Below are positions 1 to 10,260 of a stretch of DNA of 64,000 nt, one piece after another. The translations under genes and the position numbers were made by a program. Under the pieces are notes generated by a model. The model was not told the origin of the DNA and made no database searches. It was given only the letters and a program-made list of their open reading frames with translations. The first letter of the stretch is position 1; every line of letters begins with the position of its first letter. Origin of the DNA: Scheffersomyces stipitis CBS 6054 (Eukaryota; Ascomycota; Pichiomycetes; Serinales; Debaryomycetaceae); contig NC_009045.1 of NCBI RefSeq assembly GCF_000209165.1, positions 1,364,001 through 1,428,000 on the forward strand, read 5' to 3'.

Positions 1-1933
<1,933 letters not shown>

Positions 1934-2743
1934 CTACACAGCACTATATTCGCCTCTGTTGCTGTTGCTGGTGAACTTCTCGATGATCTCTCTGCTGAAG
2001 GCAGGTATTCCCTTCAACAACTCTACAAAGTTGTCCAACACCTCTCTCAAGGCGCTGGAGAAGTCGATTGCATTGCCCTTGTTGTACTGGAACCAGGCTC
2101 CGCCGACGATGTAGATCGATAAGAACAACACCAAGAAGATGAATATCCACGTGAACCAGCCCCAGGACTCGCCATTGTCAGGTTTCTTTGGTGGCGGCTT
2201 CAATTTATCCTTATCACTGGTTATACAAGCAGCCTTTGAATACATAGAAGCTTTCAATTTCTTCCCGTCCCAGCTGTCTAATTTGAACTTGTCGAGTATA
2301 TGTTCGTTATTCTTGGGCGGACAAACAAAGCGGAGTGCAGCATTTATGCTATTGTCTCCCCAAGTGGCGCCAGTATACGAAATTGCAATACCTGTAGAAT
2401 CGATTTCAGAATCAGAAAAGGGTTCATATGTCTTCTGTAAGTTGGTGTTGAAGCTTACAATTTCCAGAATGACCCTGTTCTTGCTGTCACCTTTCAAAAT
2501 GATTGAGGTGATTCCACATACGTCCAGATTCTGGGGACAGGCATCAAGACCTTCTTTAATCGGCTCACAAATGCCGAAATACCACGTCAAATTTGTCTGT
2601 GAAGGAGGCGTATCCTTGAGAGAAGTCACCAGATGAATCCCTTTCAAGAGCTCAAAGTTGTAATGCTCCAATTCTTTGGCAGAGCAGTCAAATGCAGCAG
2701 CCTGGGCTAGAAGCACCGATATCAAGCCTGCAATAGCCCACAT
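1934..2743 (-). CDS. ATG27: Atg27, type I membrane protein of autophagy and vacuolar trafficking
   Basis: Atg27 cycles between vacuole, endosome and Golgi and is needed for normal Atg9 movement in autophagy. The first ATG is at 2741-2743, giving 269 residues; an upstream in-frame TTG adds only three codons and was not used. The protein has a hydrophobic signal peptide (about residues 1-18). A cysteine-containing lumenal region follows, of the mannose-6-phosphate-receptor-homology type (FDCSAKELEHYNF, WYFGICEPI, CPQNLDVCG, RFVCPP). One transmembrane segment is at about 195-216. The cytosolic tail ends in EYSAV, the tyrosine sorting signal typical of Atg27. It is divergently placed to the small gene at 3187. 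Confidence 0.9.
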   Translation of the reverse strand: MWAIAGLISVLLAQAAAFDCSAKELEHYNFELLKGIHLVTSLKDTPPSQTNLTWYFGICEPIKEGLDACPQNLDVCGITSIILKGDSKNRVILEIVSFNTNLQKTYEPFSDSEIDSTGIAISYTGATWGDNSINAALRFVCPPKNNEHILDKFKLDSWDGKKLKASMYSKAACITSDKDKLKPPPKKPDNGESWGWFTWIFIFLVLFLSIYIVGGAWFQYNKGNAIDFSSALREVLDNFVELLKGIPAFSREIIEKFTSNSNRGEYSAV

Positions 2744-3186
2744 GTTGTTCAAGTTGTAGAATAGCAGTTGTATTGTAGAGAAGAAGAGGTGGTTTTTTGG
2801 CTACATTAAGAGTTATAATTGATAAGTTGGAATTTTGGAAGTGCGATTAGTCATGTGACACGAGTCGTACGCCAAAATCCCAGTGGAGTATATACAGTTT
2901 TAGATGAAATATGGATACCGAAATTCCTTGAATAAATATAACTAGAGGCTAAAGAGAAGACAAAATTTACATATTGGAAATATTGAAATAGCAATATCTG
3001 GAAGTTGTTTTAATCCGTTTTTCCGAGTTCAGCTGGTGTTTAAAGAACTCCGCCTCATTCTGTTTCTATGGGTGAAGTCAAGTTTAAGGAATGATCCTGC
3101 ACAATCCTGGTATAAATTGACTGAAATATCCATACTAAGATTTATTCCAGAAATACCAGCACATATCTACAGCTTGGAACTGCGAT
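2744..3186. other. Intergenic, divergent promoter region of ATG27 and the small gene at 3187
   Basis: 443 bp, AT-rich. Nothing recognisable beyond generic A/T tracts. Confidence 0.5.
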
Positions 3187-3468
3187 ATGGACCTTATAAT
3201 TATAAGCAAAGATGCGTACATATATATTACAATTGTTGCCATGATCGTATTGCACTATGGTTTTGTTGACAGCGCAATTTATTTTCTTGTAGCAGCAATA
3301 TGTCTGAGATGCATATATGACAGAGAACAGTATTCATCAGGGATTAGGCAGGATTCTCAGATCGAAATTCTCCAACAGGAAGTTGCAGCTCTCAAGGCTA
3401 AACTAGAGAGTAGCACTTCAGAGATCAGCAGAGACTCTTCTGCCATTGATCAAGCTTCAAAAGACTAG
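3187..3468 (+). CDS. Hypothetical small membrane protein with coiled coil
   Basis: I do not recognise this 93-residue frame. It starts at an ATG at 3187. Residues about 10-42 form one or two hydrophobic segments (YITIVAMIVLHYGFVDSAIY, then FLVAAICLRCIY). A heptad-like helix at about 58-75 (QIEILQQEVAALKAKLE) and a Ser/Asp-rich tail follow. The order membrane anchor then amphipathic helix is not what random AT-rich sequence usually gives, which is the main argument that it is real. It has one in-frame CTG. It could also be the last exon of a spliced gene, but I see no convincing upstream exon. Confidence 0.45.
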   Translation: MDLIIISKDAYIYITIVAMIVLHYGFVDSAIYFLVAAICLRCIYDREQYSSGIRQDSQIEILQQEVAALKAKLESSTSEISRDSSAIDQASKD

Positions 3469-4829
3469 CAGCAACTCCATCAACACTAGGATCTCTTAAA
3501 GCGGAAATTACAGCTGAGTAAACAGAACTTTGGTAATGATTATATTACGTTGATGAATGAAACTGGACTAGCATTGACTCGACACAGGGAGGTCCTTGTA
3601 GCGACATCGCTTCAACTGTATATTTTTGAATGTCTTCTTGATTAAACACTGCCTACGGCTTCAAACCTCAAGTCTATTATATAACGATTTCCTTGGATAA
3701 TGTACATTCTTTCGTCTAAAAGAACATGCTAATATATAATATATGAAATAGATTACTGTTAACATTGCCCTTCTCAGGGCACTACGTAAATTCATTGATT
3801 CATTCTGATTAGGAGAAGTTAGCCTGTTTAACAGTGATAGAACGATCCTGCATCCTTTGGAACATGGAAAATAAAGAGTTGCAGCCATTTTCAACCTTCC
3901 TCCAATTGATTCTACTCAGAGTTAAACATCTAGAAAAGTTAGGTGAGCCTCATTCAAACTTGAATTACATTTCTAGTGTGAAGTTTTACTTTGTTTCCTC
4001 TAGATTTCCTAGGCTATATATCTCACTTTGTTGTGGTTTCTGGAGAATTTTTGCAATTTCTACCGAAATCTATTTGCTATCTTCTTTGCAAGTCTAGCAA
4101 CATAAAAGAGGAAACCCCAAGACTGGACTTTCAATCAATCAATTCTATAGATTAAACTTGAAATATTTACTTGTAACTTTTTCCAGTAGAATTGCACATC
4201 ATGAAGCTTTCTCCCATCTCCATTCACAAAGGTAATATCTCAAAGGCAATAACACAAATACATTGCAAGATTACCAATTCAAATTCTCCGATTCCGCTAT
4301 CTATTCATTCCTATCAATCACCTCAATCCTAATAAATCTATTCCGGGTGCAAAAATCATTTTCTAAAAAGACTTGGCTTCAAACTTCTGACCTCTTTGTG
4401 TCATAGATAACACAATGCCGATGCCGCGGATATACATCACATGACTAGGCACACCTGACTCTGCCACAACATGGTGTCCCCACCTTTTTCTAACCGGCCG
4501 AGGATCTTCACAGGCTACTACTACCGACATGTGACCCTATATAATCCGTCTTTACCCCAGGAAAGGATGTGAAAAATTTCCACGTTTACATTTTCTTCTT
4601 CCGAATCATTCTGCTCACACTGCTACGAACACTATTGCTTCAGCGAATTCTATACTTGAGTAGCTGTATCTGAGTCTTTTCGTTCTCTCCCCAATCAACT
4701 GAAAATTCAGACAAACTAAAATCTCATACAATTTGAGATCTTATCGCACCAGTTTTTTCACTTTTTTCACAGCCATTGCAACCCTAGCTTTGCAATTCCC
4801 ACACAACTAATTCTGATTTCGTCTTCAAT
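3469..4829. other. Intergenic and MDH3 promoter
   Basis: 1361 bp. The proximal part looks like a strong regulated promoter. A TATATAA box lies at 4538-4544, 286 bp before the MDH3 ATG, implying a leader of roughly 200 nt or more. A TCCCCACC element (Mig1/Adr1-like, by similarity only) is at 4477-4484, and a GC-rich stretch sits around 4430-4445. The distal part up to about 4350 is AT-rich with no recognisable gene. Confidence 0.5.
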
Positions 4830-5870
4830 ATGGTCAAAGTCACAGTCTGTGGAGCTGCCGGTGGTATCGGCCAGCCCTTATCGTTGTTGTTGAAGTTGAA
4901 CCCAGCCGTCAGTGAATTGGCTCTTTTTGACATTGTCAATGCCAAGGGTGTCGCAGCTGATTTGTCCCACATCAACACTCCGGCAGTGGTTACAGGACAC
5001 CAACCAGCTAACAAAGAAGACAAGACAGCCATAGTTGACGCTCTTAAGGGTACTGACTTGGTAGTTATTCCTGCTGGTGTGCCCAGAAAGCCTGGTATGA
5101 CCAGAGCTGACTTGTTTAACATCAATGCACTGATCATTAGAGACTTGGTAGCAAACATCGGCAGAACCGCTCCAAATGCCGCCATCTTGATTATCTCCAA
5201 CCCAGTTAATGCCACGGTGCCAATTGCTGCCGAAGTGTTGAAGAAGTTGGGCGTTTTCAACCCAGGCAAGTTGTTTGGTGTCACCACCTTAGACTCTGTC
5301 AGGGCCGAAACCTTCTTGGGTGAATTGATAAACGTGAATCCTTCGCAATTGCAGGGAAGAATTTCCGTGGTCGGTGGTCATTCCGGTGACACCATTGTTC
5401 CTTTAATCAACGTAACTCCAGACGTTTCCGCCAAGGTAGCCAACATTTCCAAAGCTGATTACGACAAGTTTGTCAACAGAGTTCAATTTGGAGGTGACGA
5501 AGTTGTCAAGGCCAAAAACGGTGCTGGTTCCGCCACTTTGTCTATGGCTTACGCTGGCTACAGATTTGCAGCCGGTGTGTTGAACTCGTTGGGTGGTGCT
5601 TCCACTTCTTCTTCCGGTGTTCCAGACTCCTCCTACGTCTACTTGCCAGGCGTACCAGGTGGTAAGGAGTTCTCAGCCAAATACTTAAACGGAGTAGACT
5701 TCTTTTCCGTTCCTATTGTTTTGGAAAACGGTGTCATCAAGTCGTTCATTAACCCATTCGAACACATGAAGATCACGCAGAAGGAACAGGAGTTGGTGAA
5801 GGTAGCTTTGGGCGGTTTGGAGAAGTCAATCGAACAAGGAACTAACTTTGTTAAGGGCTCCAAATTGTGA
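4830..5870 (+). CDS. MDH3: Peroxisomal malate dehydrogenase (NAD)
   Basis: Interconverts malate and oxaloacetate with NAD. In peroxisomes it reoxidises NADH from beta-oxidation and serves the glyoxylate cycle. The 346-residue protein starts directly with the Rossmann fold ([11 protein letters not shown], residues 8-18), so there is no mitochondrial presequence. It ends in Ser-Lys-Leu, a canonical PTS1 peroxisomal signal. Family strings include [37 protein letters not shown], the catalytic [11 protein letters not shown] and [13 protein letters not shown]. Residue 101 (NA-x-IIRD) is a CTG codon where malate dehydrogenases have Gly or a small residue. This suits serine and the CUG-Ser code. The upstream region is long with a distant TATA box, as expected for a carbon-regulated gene. 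Confidence 0.95.
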   Translation: MVKVTVCGAAGGIGQPLSLLLKLNPAVSELALFDIVNAKGVAADLSHINTPAVVTGHQPANKEDKTAIVDALKGTDLVVIPAGVPRKPGMTRADLFNINALIIRDLVANIGRTAPNAAILIISNPVNATVPIAAEVLKKLGVFNPGKLFGVTTLDSVRAETFLGELINVNPSQLQGRISVVGGHSGDTIVPLINVTPDVSAKVANISKADYDKFVNRVQFGGDEVVKAKNGAGSATLSMAYAGYRFAAGVLNSLGGASTSSSGVPDSSYVYLPGVPGGKEFSAKYLNGVDFFSVPIVLENGVIKSFINPFEHMKITQKEQELVKVALGGLEKSIEQGTNFVKGSKL

Positions 5871-6466
5871 TGGATGCGGTTATAGAACGACATACATAGC
5901 TATTTATTGACTAACTTGAATCTACGGTTTGATACAGAACTACTAGGATACAGTCTACACAATGCAATACATGTAGTTGGAATTTGTACAACTTCACATC
6001 AATAACTTATTCTTGATTTGATGGGTGCAAAATTTAATTCAGAAATGGAAGTATATCTAGAGTAAAATTCTAACTGGAAACCTGTATATGGAGATCTTTT
6101 GGACTTGTATAAGCAAATGGATATAGATGCCTGAAAACTACACAAATTCTGTTTAAAGTACCAAATCGTAAGTGTATGCTCTTGTTATCCTTCTCATCCC
6201 TTTGATTTTCTTTGATTGTTTCAACAAATAGCATCCAACAAATGGTAACATTTCTATTAGATATTGATATAAAGTTCAATCCGAGTTACAAACCTCGGAA
6301 ATCCTGTATATTGATCATCACCTATTTTTCGAAATGGCTAGTACGAAGCGATTTAAATCGAAAATATGTACCTTATAGTATATAAGTCCTCAACCAATAC
6401 ATACTGAGGGAGGAATGAAATCCTAAGTTAAGATTTCCTGGTGGTATTACTTAGAAATTAGGAAGA
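5871..6466. other. Intergenic, MDH3 3' flank up to the LINE tail
   Basis: 596 bp of AT-rich sequence between MDH3 and the T-run that marks the end of the LINE. The stretch just left of the T-run was searched for a direct copy near 13.02-13.09 kb (target-site duplication). None was found. Confidence 0.5.
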
Positions 6467-6475
6467 TTTTTTTTT
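6467..6475 (-). repeat. Oligo(A) tail of the LINE
   Basis: T9 on the plus strand, that is A9 at the 3' end of the minus-strand element, 263 bp beyond the ORF2 stop. It is the only sizeable T-run on this side, so it is the likely junction. Confidence 0.6.
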
Positions 6476-6660
6476 AACGTAGTGGCATACATTGAACATA
6501 CTAACCCATATAAACAGCTATAAACTAGAGATAAAGGCCATTATCATCCAATGTAGCATGGGCCAACCAAGAGGAAACCCAAAGGATGAAAACCTCTGAA
6601 GAAGGCGCATAAAAACCGAAACCTAATTAAAGGTATAAGAGCCTAAGAATAGGCGAAGTA

Positions 6661-6707
6661 GAAATTAAAAGTCTAGAAATTGAAAAGTCTAGAAATTAAA
6701 AAGTAAT
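6661..6707 (-). repeat. Three tandem 15-16 bp repeats in the LINE 3' UTR
   Basis: On the plus strand the unit GAAATTAAAAGTCTA occurs, then GAAATTGAAAAGTCTA, then a partial third copy GAAATTAAAAAGT. They lie between the ORF2 stop and the tail, where LINE reverse transcriptases often recognise their RNA. Confidence 0.7.
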
Positions 6708-6738
6708 GAAAGTGAACAGTAATAAAATTGAAAATACT

Positions 6739-9700
6739 TTAATAATGTCGAGCCTGAAAAACCGATACCCATGAACTGAGAAAGGACAGAGAATAACATA
6801 CTCTATCCTCATTCGTTCGTCGAAGGCGCAAGGAATGCACCGCATGGAGGTATTGGTTAAAAGATAAATAGGCTGACTCTGGATGTTGGGAATTTCCCAT
6901 GTAATTCTGGAGAAGAAAATCTTCGTCCTGGGGTCCAATCAAGGCCCTAACGATACGACTCACTTGACAATTTTGATAAGTATGGTGAAAGAATTGTGTG
7001 TTTGTAATTTGTTGTAGGCAAAGTTTGCATTCGACTGGTACTTCAGAAGTATCATGGTAGTCCCTATGGCCTAAATGAACGCGCCGAATCTCCTCAACTC
7101 CCTTGGGATGTTGTAATTGAATCTTGTAAATTACCTCCCAAAACTGTTGGTAGTCCTCTGTAGACAAGTTGAATTGCTTGGAAATACTGTCGGAGGTGCA
7201 AATTCCAACATTCTGTTGATGTTTCCGTGAACATTGTCGAAAGGTCGTCGAATCGACGTCATCCATCCGCTTTTCCCATAATTGAAGGTCCGGAGGATTG
7301 CGCACCATAAATTCAAAGGCAGCTTGATCAAAGCTCATTCTAAACTCAGACGTATAGTAACGCCGCCGACCATCGGTGTAGTGTTGTTTGGCTTTTGTGA
7401 GACGAAACCATGCCTTCAACCAGTCTTTTTCGGTATTTGAAAACCCCGCGTAAGCTTGGTACTTGGATAGCAAACGAGGCCCTTGTGTCTGGATCCCGAT
7501 TTCTACGAGGAAGAGATACCAAGGCACCACCTCAGTTTCATTGGGATAAGGAGAGGAGGCGGGTGGAATAAATGCATTGACAAATGTTTGAATCTTATCG
7601 CGAAATGCAATAAGATTCCAATCACGAGTATTGGTTAGCGTTTCGTAAACAACCTTTGCCCTCCTGCCCTGAACTTGTTCTTCAAGGTTGATGAGCCCAA
7701 AACCTCCACGTTTTTTAAGTCCGTGTAAGTTTGAGGACCCAATTTGAGGAAGATGGGTTTTGATCATTTTTATTAGCAGTTTGAAATCCGAGTTTTTCAT
7801 CGGGTGGTGGAGATCTCGTGGATAAATTTTGGAGTAAATATAGGTATTAAAGCCTGTACATCTAAGATGAACAGGAAGCTCTTTAACCGAATGAATCATG
7901 AGTTGAGTAGAGAGAGATTGAATATAGCTCTCCCAATTAAACCCATTGATCGGGACTCCTAAGTATTTGTGTTCCGTTACACTAAGATCCAAGCCTGGAA
8001 AACCAAGAATGTTCCGAATCTCTTCTGTCGGTGGTTCTCCCCAATAGCAGAGGCGGGATTTGGAAGCACTAACTAAAGAATTAGAAACTTGCTCAAACGA
8101 AGCAAGTTCCTCCTTCAACACTTCCTGATCTCGTCTACTGTTGACGAAGATGGTTAAGTCATCAGCAAATGCAGCGTATTTTGTACGAATTGGTGACAAG
8201 TTATCGAAATGGACCGGGATTCCTTCTAGCCTGTCCTTAAGACGGGTTAGGAGCGGCTCGAGGCACAAATTAAATAAAATGGGCAGTACGGGATTCCCTT
8301 GTCTGGTTCCCTGTCTCAACGGGAAAGGGTCCGACTGGGTATTATTAGTAAAAATGGCTGCAAATTGCTGTGTCGTTACCAGCATAAGAATCCTTTTGAA
8401 TCGCGTGCCTAAACCAATTCGATCAAGCACCGCAGCTAAATAGTCGTGCGAAATTCGATCGAAGGCTTTGGTGAGGTCCACAAGAATTATATTTGCTTCC
8501 TTCAGGAGTTCAGAATCAACTTTCATCTTGTCGATCACTGTGCGGAACCGTTGGATCTGAAAGTCCATCTGGCGTTCCGCCATGAAACCACATTGGTCGT
8601 AACCGACTAGGGAGTCGACGACCGTTTGTAGTCTCATGTTGAGCACTTGTGAGATCACTCTCAACCCAGTGTCAATGAGTGAAATAGGACGGAAATTGTT
8701 GATAGTGGGGTTTTCAACAGTGTGCTTGGGGATGATTCGGATTAATACGAGCGCAAAGTTGTGCGGTAATAGTCCGGTCTCCATTATTTCGTTGGCAGTG
8801 ATGACTAGAAGAGGACCCACTTGTTGCCACACTTTTTTAAGATAGCGATACGGGACGCCATCTTTTCCTGGTGTGGATTGGTTAGTGGTACGACTGAGAG
8901 CCGTAGTGAGTTCTTCGAGCGTTATAGATTCTTCTAGTTTTCGTTGGTCAATCAATGAGATTGTTTTGCGGAACTTTTGGACGTAGGCCCCGATAAGCCG
9001 TTTGGCTTCCTGAGGTTGTGAGTCCAGATAAAGATTCGCATAGAAGTCTCTTTGTATTTTGAGGATGCCTTCGGTGGTAGTTTCGGTGTGACTTCCATCT
9101 GCTGATGTAAGTCTTAAAGTCAAATTTGACTGCCGAGTTATCCCTTTAAATCTCTCAGAGAGGTCATTAAAGAGAGCTTTTTCGGGGGTGATAAGGCGTT
9201 GCGGAGCCTTGGCGCCGGGTTTTCTACCAATGTACGAGAGGACTTCTGGAATACGTTCAACGTACTCCGTGTAGTTTTGGTAACCATGTCTTTTCATGAC
9301 CTCAAGGAATTTTTCACTGTCGATCCAATGGTCTCTTAATGTAAACCTTGGTTTACCAATCTTAAGAGTGGCCTCTGGTAAGATGATTATGGATGTATCG
9401 ACGGTAGTATGGGTGCTTGTTATGAACTTATGTTTGTGTTGTCCGTATTGCCAGATCCTATCCTTTACTTCCCACGAGAAGTAAATTCGGTCAAGGCGGC
9501 GACAATTTTGGCGATTTTGGTTTGTGAAAAGTTTGATGGTAGGGTTTAAACATCTAAGGCAATCCTGTAAGTGAAAGGAATGATAGATGGAATTGAATGC
9601 TTGACGAGCTGGAATTTCGGCGGTAGGAGATGCCGAAGTATCTGAGTCAAGTATCGGGTTTTGGACCATATTGAAATCCCCCCCTACACAGAGGTGGAGG

Positions 9701-10257
9701 GTGGCATTGTGTTCAATGTAGTATTTTTCAATTTGCGCGTCTATCTGTTGCTGTAGGGCTTCAAACAAATCAGTCTGTTGACTGTATTGGCCACTTGGCC
9801 CATAGATGCAGATAAAGAGGAAGTATTCATTTGTTTCCTTGATTTGTAAAATGACATCCGCAACTTGGGGTGCCATCTCTGCATTCAAGGAAAGGTTATT
9901 CGACCGTATTTTTGAGAATTGCTGGTGTGTGTAGTTGAGAATGATGGCCGCACGAGTGTGCTGAGTGGAATAGATAAGTTCTTGGTCATGTCTTTCTAGT
10001 GTGTTTTCTAGAGAGGTAAGCCAATCGGTATGATTGGATCTATGTGAACGACAACTAATTGGTCGTTGAGATGGTTTTTTAAATTTGGTTTCTTGCATGA
10101 ACACAATATCTGAATCTTTTGCAAGTTTCCAAAAATTGCCAATTGCAGTATTATTTTGAATGTTTTTTGTGCGTATCTTTAAAAGATTACTCCTATGATC
10201 TACCAACCTTCGGGGAAATTGACGGTTGGTGATATGGTGATCTATAAGGGACGACAT
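6739..10257 (-). CDS. LINE ORF2: AP endonuclease and reverse transcriptase
   Basis: This 1172-residue protein nicks the target and primes reverse transcription there. The N-terminal endonuclease (about 1-260) has FMQETKF, FICIYGPSG, CVGGDFNMV, RRLDRIYFS and STHTTVD. The reverse transcriptase (about 450-760) has FRPISLIDTG, ILVDLTKAFDRISH, RQGTRQGNPV-x-PILFNL and the active site AFADDLTIF. A terminal zinc knuckle CKLC(x10)HHTYQNC starts near residue 1075. It starts at an ATG at 10255-10257, three bases after the ORF1 stop and in the same frame. There is no frameshift or internal stop, so it may be functional. The RT residue at codon 658 is CTG where the motif normally has Ser. Confidence 0.94.
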   Translation of the reverse strand: MSSLIDHHITNRQFPRRLVDHRSNLLKIRTKNIQNNTAIGNFWKLAKDSDIVFMQETKFKKPSQRPISCRSHRSNHTDWLTSLENTLERHDQELIYSTQHTRAAIILNYTHQQFSKIRSNNLSLNAEMAPQVADVILQIKETNEYFLFICIYGPSGQYSQQTDLFEALQQQIDAQIEKYYIEHNATLHLCVGGDFNMVQNPILDSDTSASPTAEIPARQAFNSIYHSFHLQDCLRCLNPTIKLFTNQNRQNCRRLDRIYFSWEVKDRIWQYGQHKHKFITSTHTTVDTSIIILPEATLKIGKPRFTLRDHWIDSEKFLEVMKRHGYQNYTEYVERIPEVLSYIGRKPGAKAPQRLITPEKALFNDLSERFKGITRQSNLTLRLTSADGSHTETTTEGILKIQRDFYANLYLDSQPQEAKRLIGAYVQKFRKTISLIDQRKLEESITLEELTTALSRTTNQSTPGKDGVPYRYLKKVWQQVGPLLVITANEIMETGLLPHNFALVLIRIIPKHTVENPTINNFRPISLIDTGLRVISQVLNMRLQTVVDSLVGYDQCGFMAERQMDFQIQRFRTVIDKMKVDSELLKEANIILVDLTKAFDRISHDYLAAVLDRIGLGTRFKRILMLVTTQQFAAIFTNNTQSDPFPLRQGTRQGNPVLPILFNLCLEPLLTRLKDRLEGIPVHFDNLSPIRTKYAAFADDLTIFVNSRRDQEVLKEELASFEQVSNSLVSASKSRLCYWGEPPTEEIRNILGFPGLDLSVTEHKYLGVPINGFNWESYIQSLSTQLMIHSVKELPVHLRCTGFNTYIYSKIYPRDLHHPMKNSDFKLLIKMIKTHLPQIGSSNLHGLKKRGGFGLINLEEQVQGRRAKVVYETLTNTRDWNLIAFRDKIQTFVNAFIPPASSPYPNETEVVPWYLFLVEIGIQTQGPRLLSKYQAYAGFSNTEKDWLKAWFRLTKAKQHYTDGRRRYYTSEFRMSFDQAAFEFMVRNPPDLQLWEKRMDDVDSTTFRQCSRKHQQNVGICTSDSISKQFNLSTEDYQQFWEVIYKIQLQHPKGVEEIRRVHLGHRDYHDTSEVPVECKLCLQQITNTQFFHHTYQNCQVSRIVRALIGPQDEDFLLQNYMGNSQHPESAYLSFNQYLHAVHSLRLRRTNEDRVCYSLSFLSSWVSVFQARHY

Positions 10258-10260
10258 TTT

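Noticed and set aside
4784..5287. 167-codon minus-strand frame over MDH3
   Set aside because: Shadow of the highly codon-biased MDH3 coding sequence.
6440..6480. Target-site duplication for the LINE
   Set aside because: TTAGGAAGA before the T-run has only a short similar string (TTCCTAA, inverted) near 13080. No direct repeat was found.
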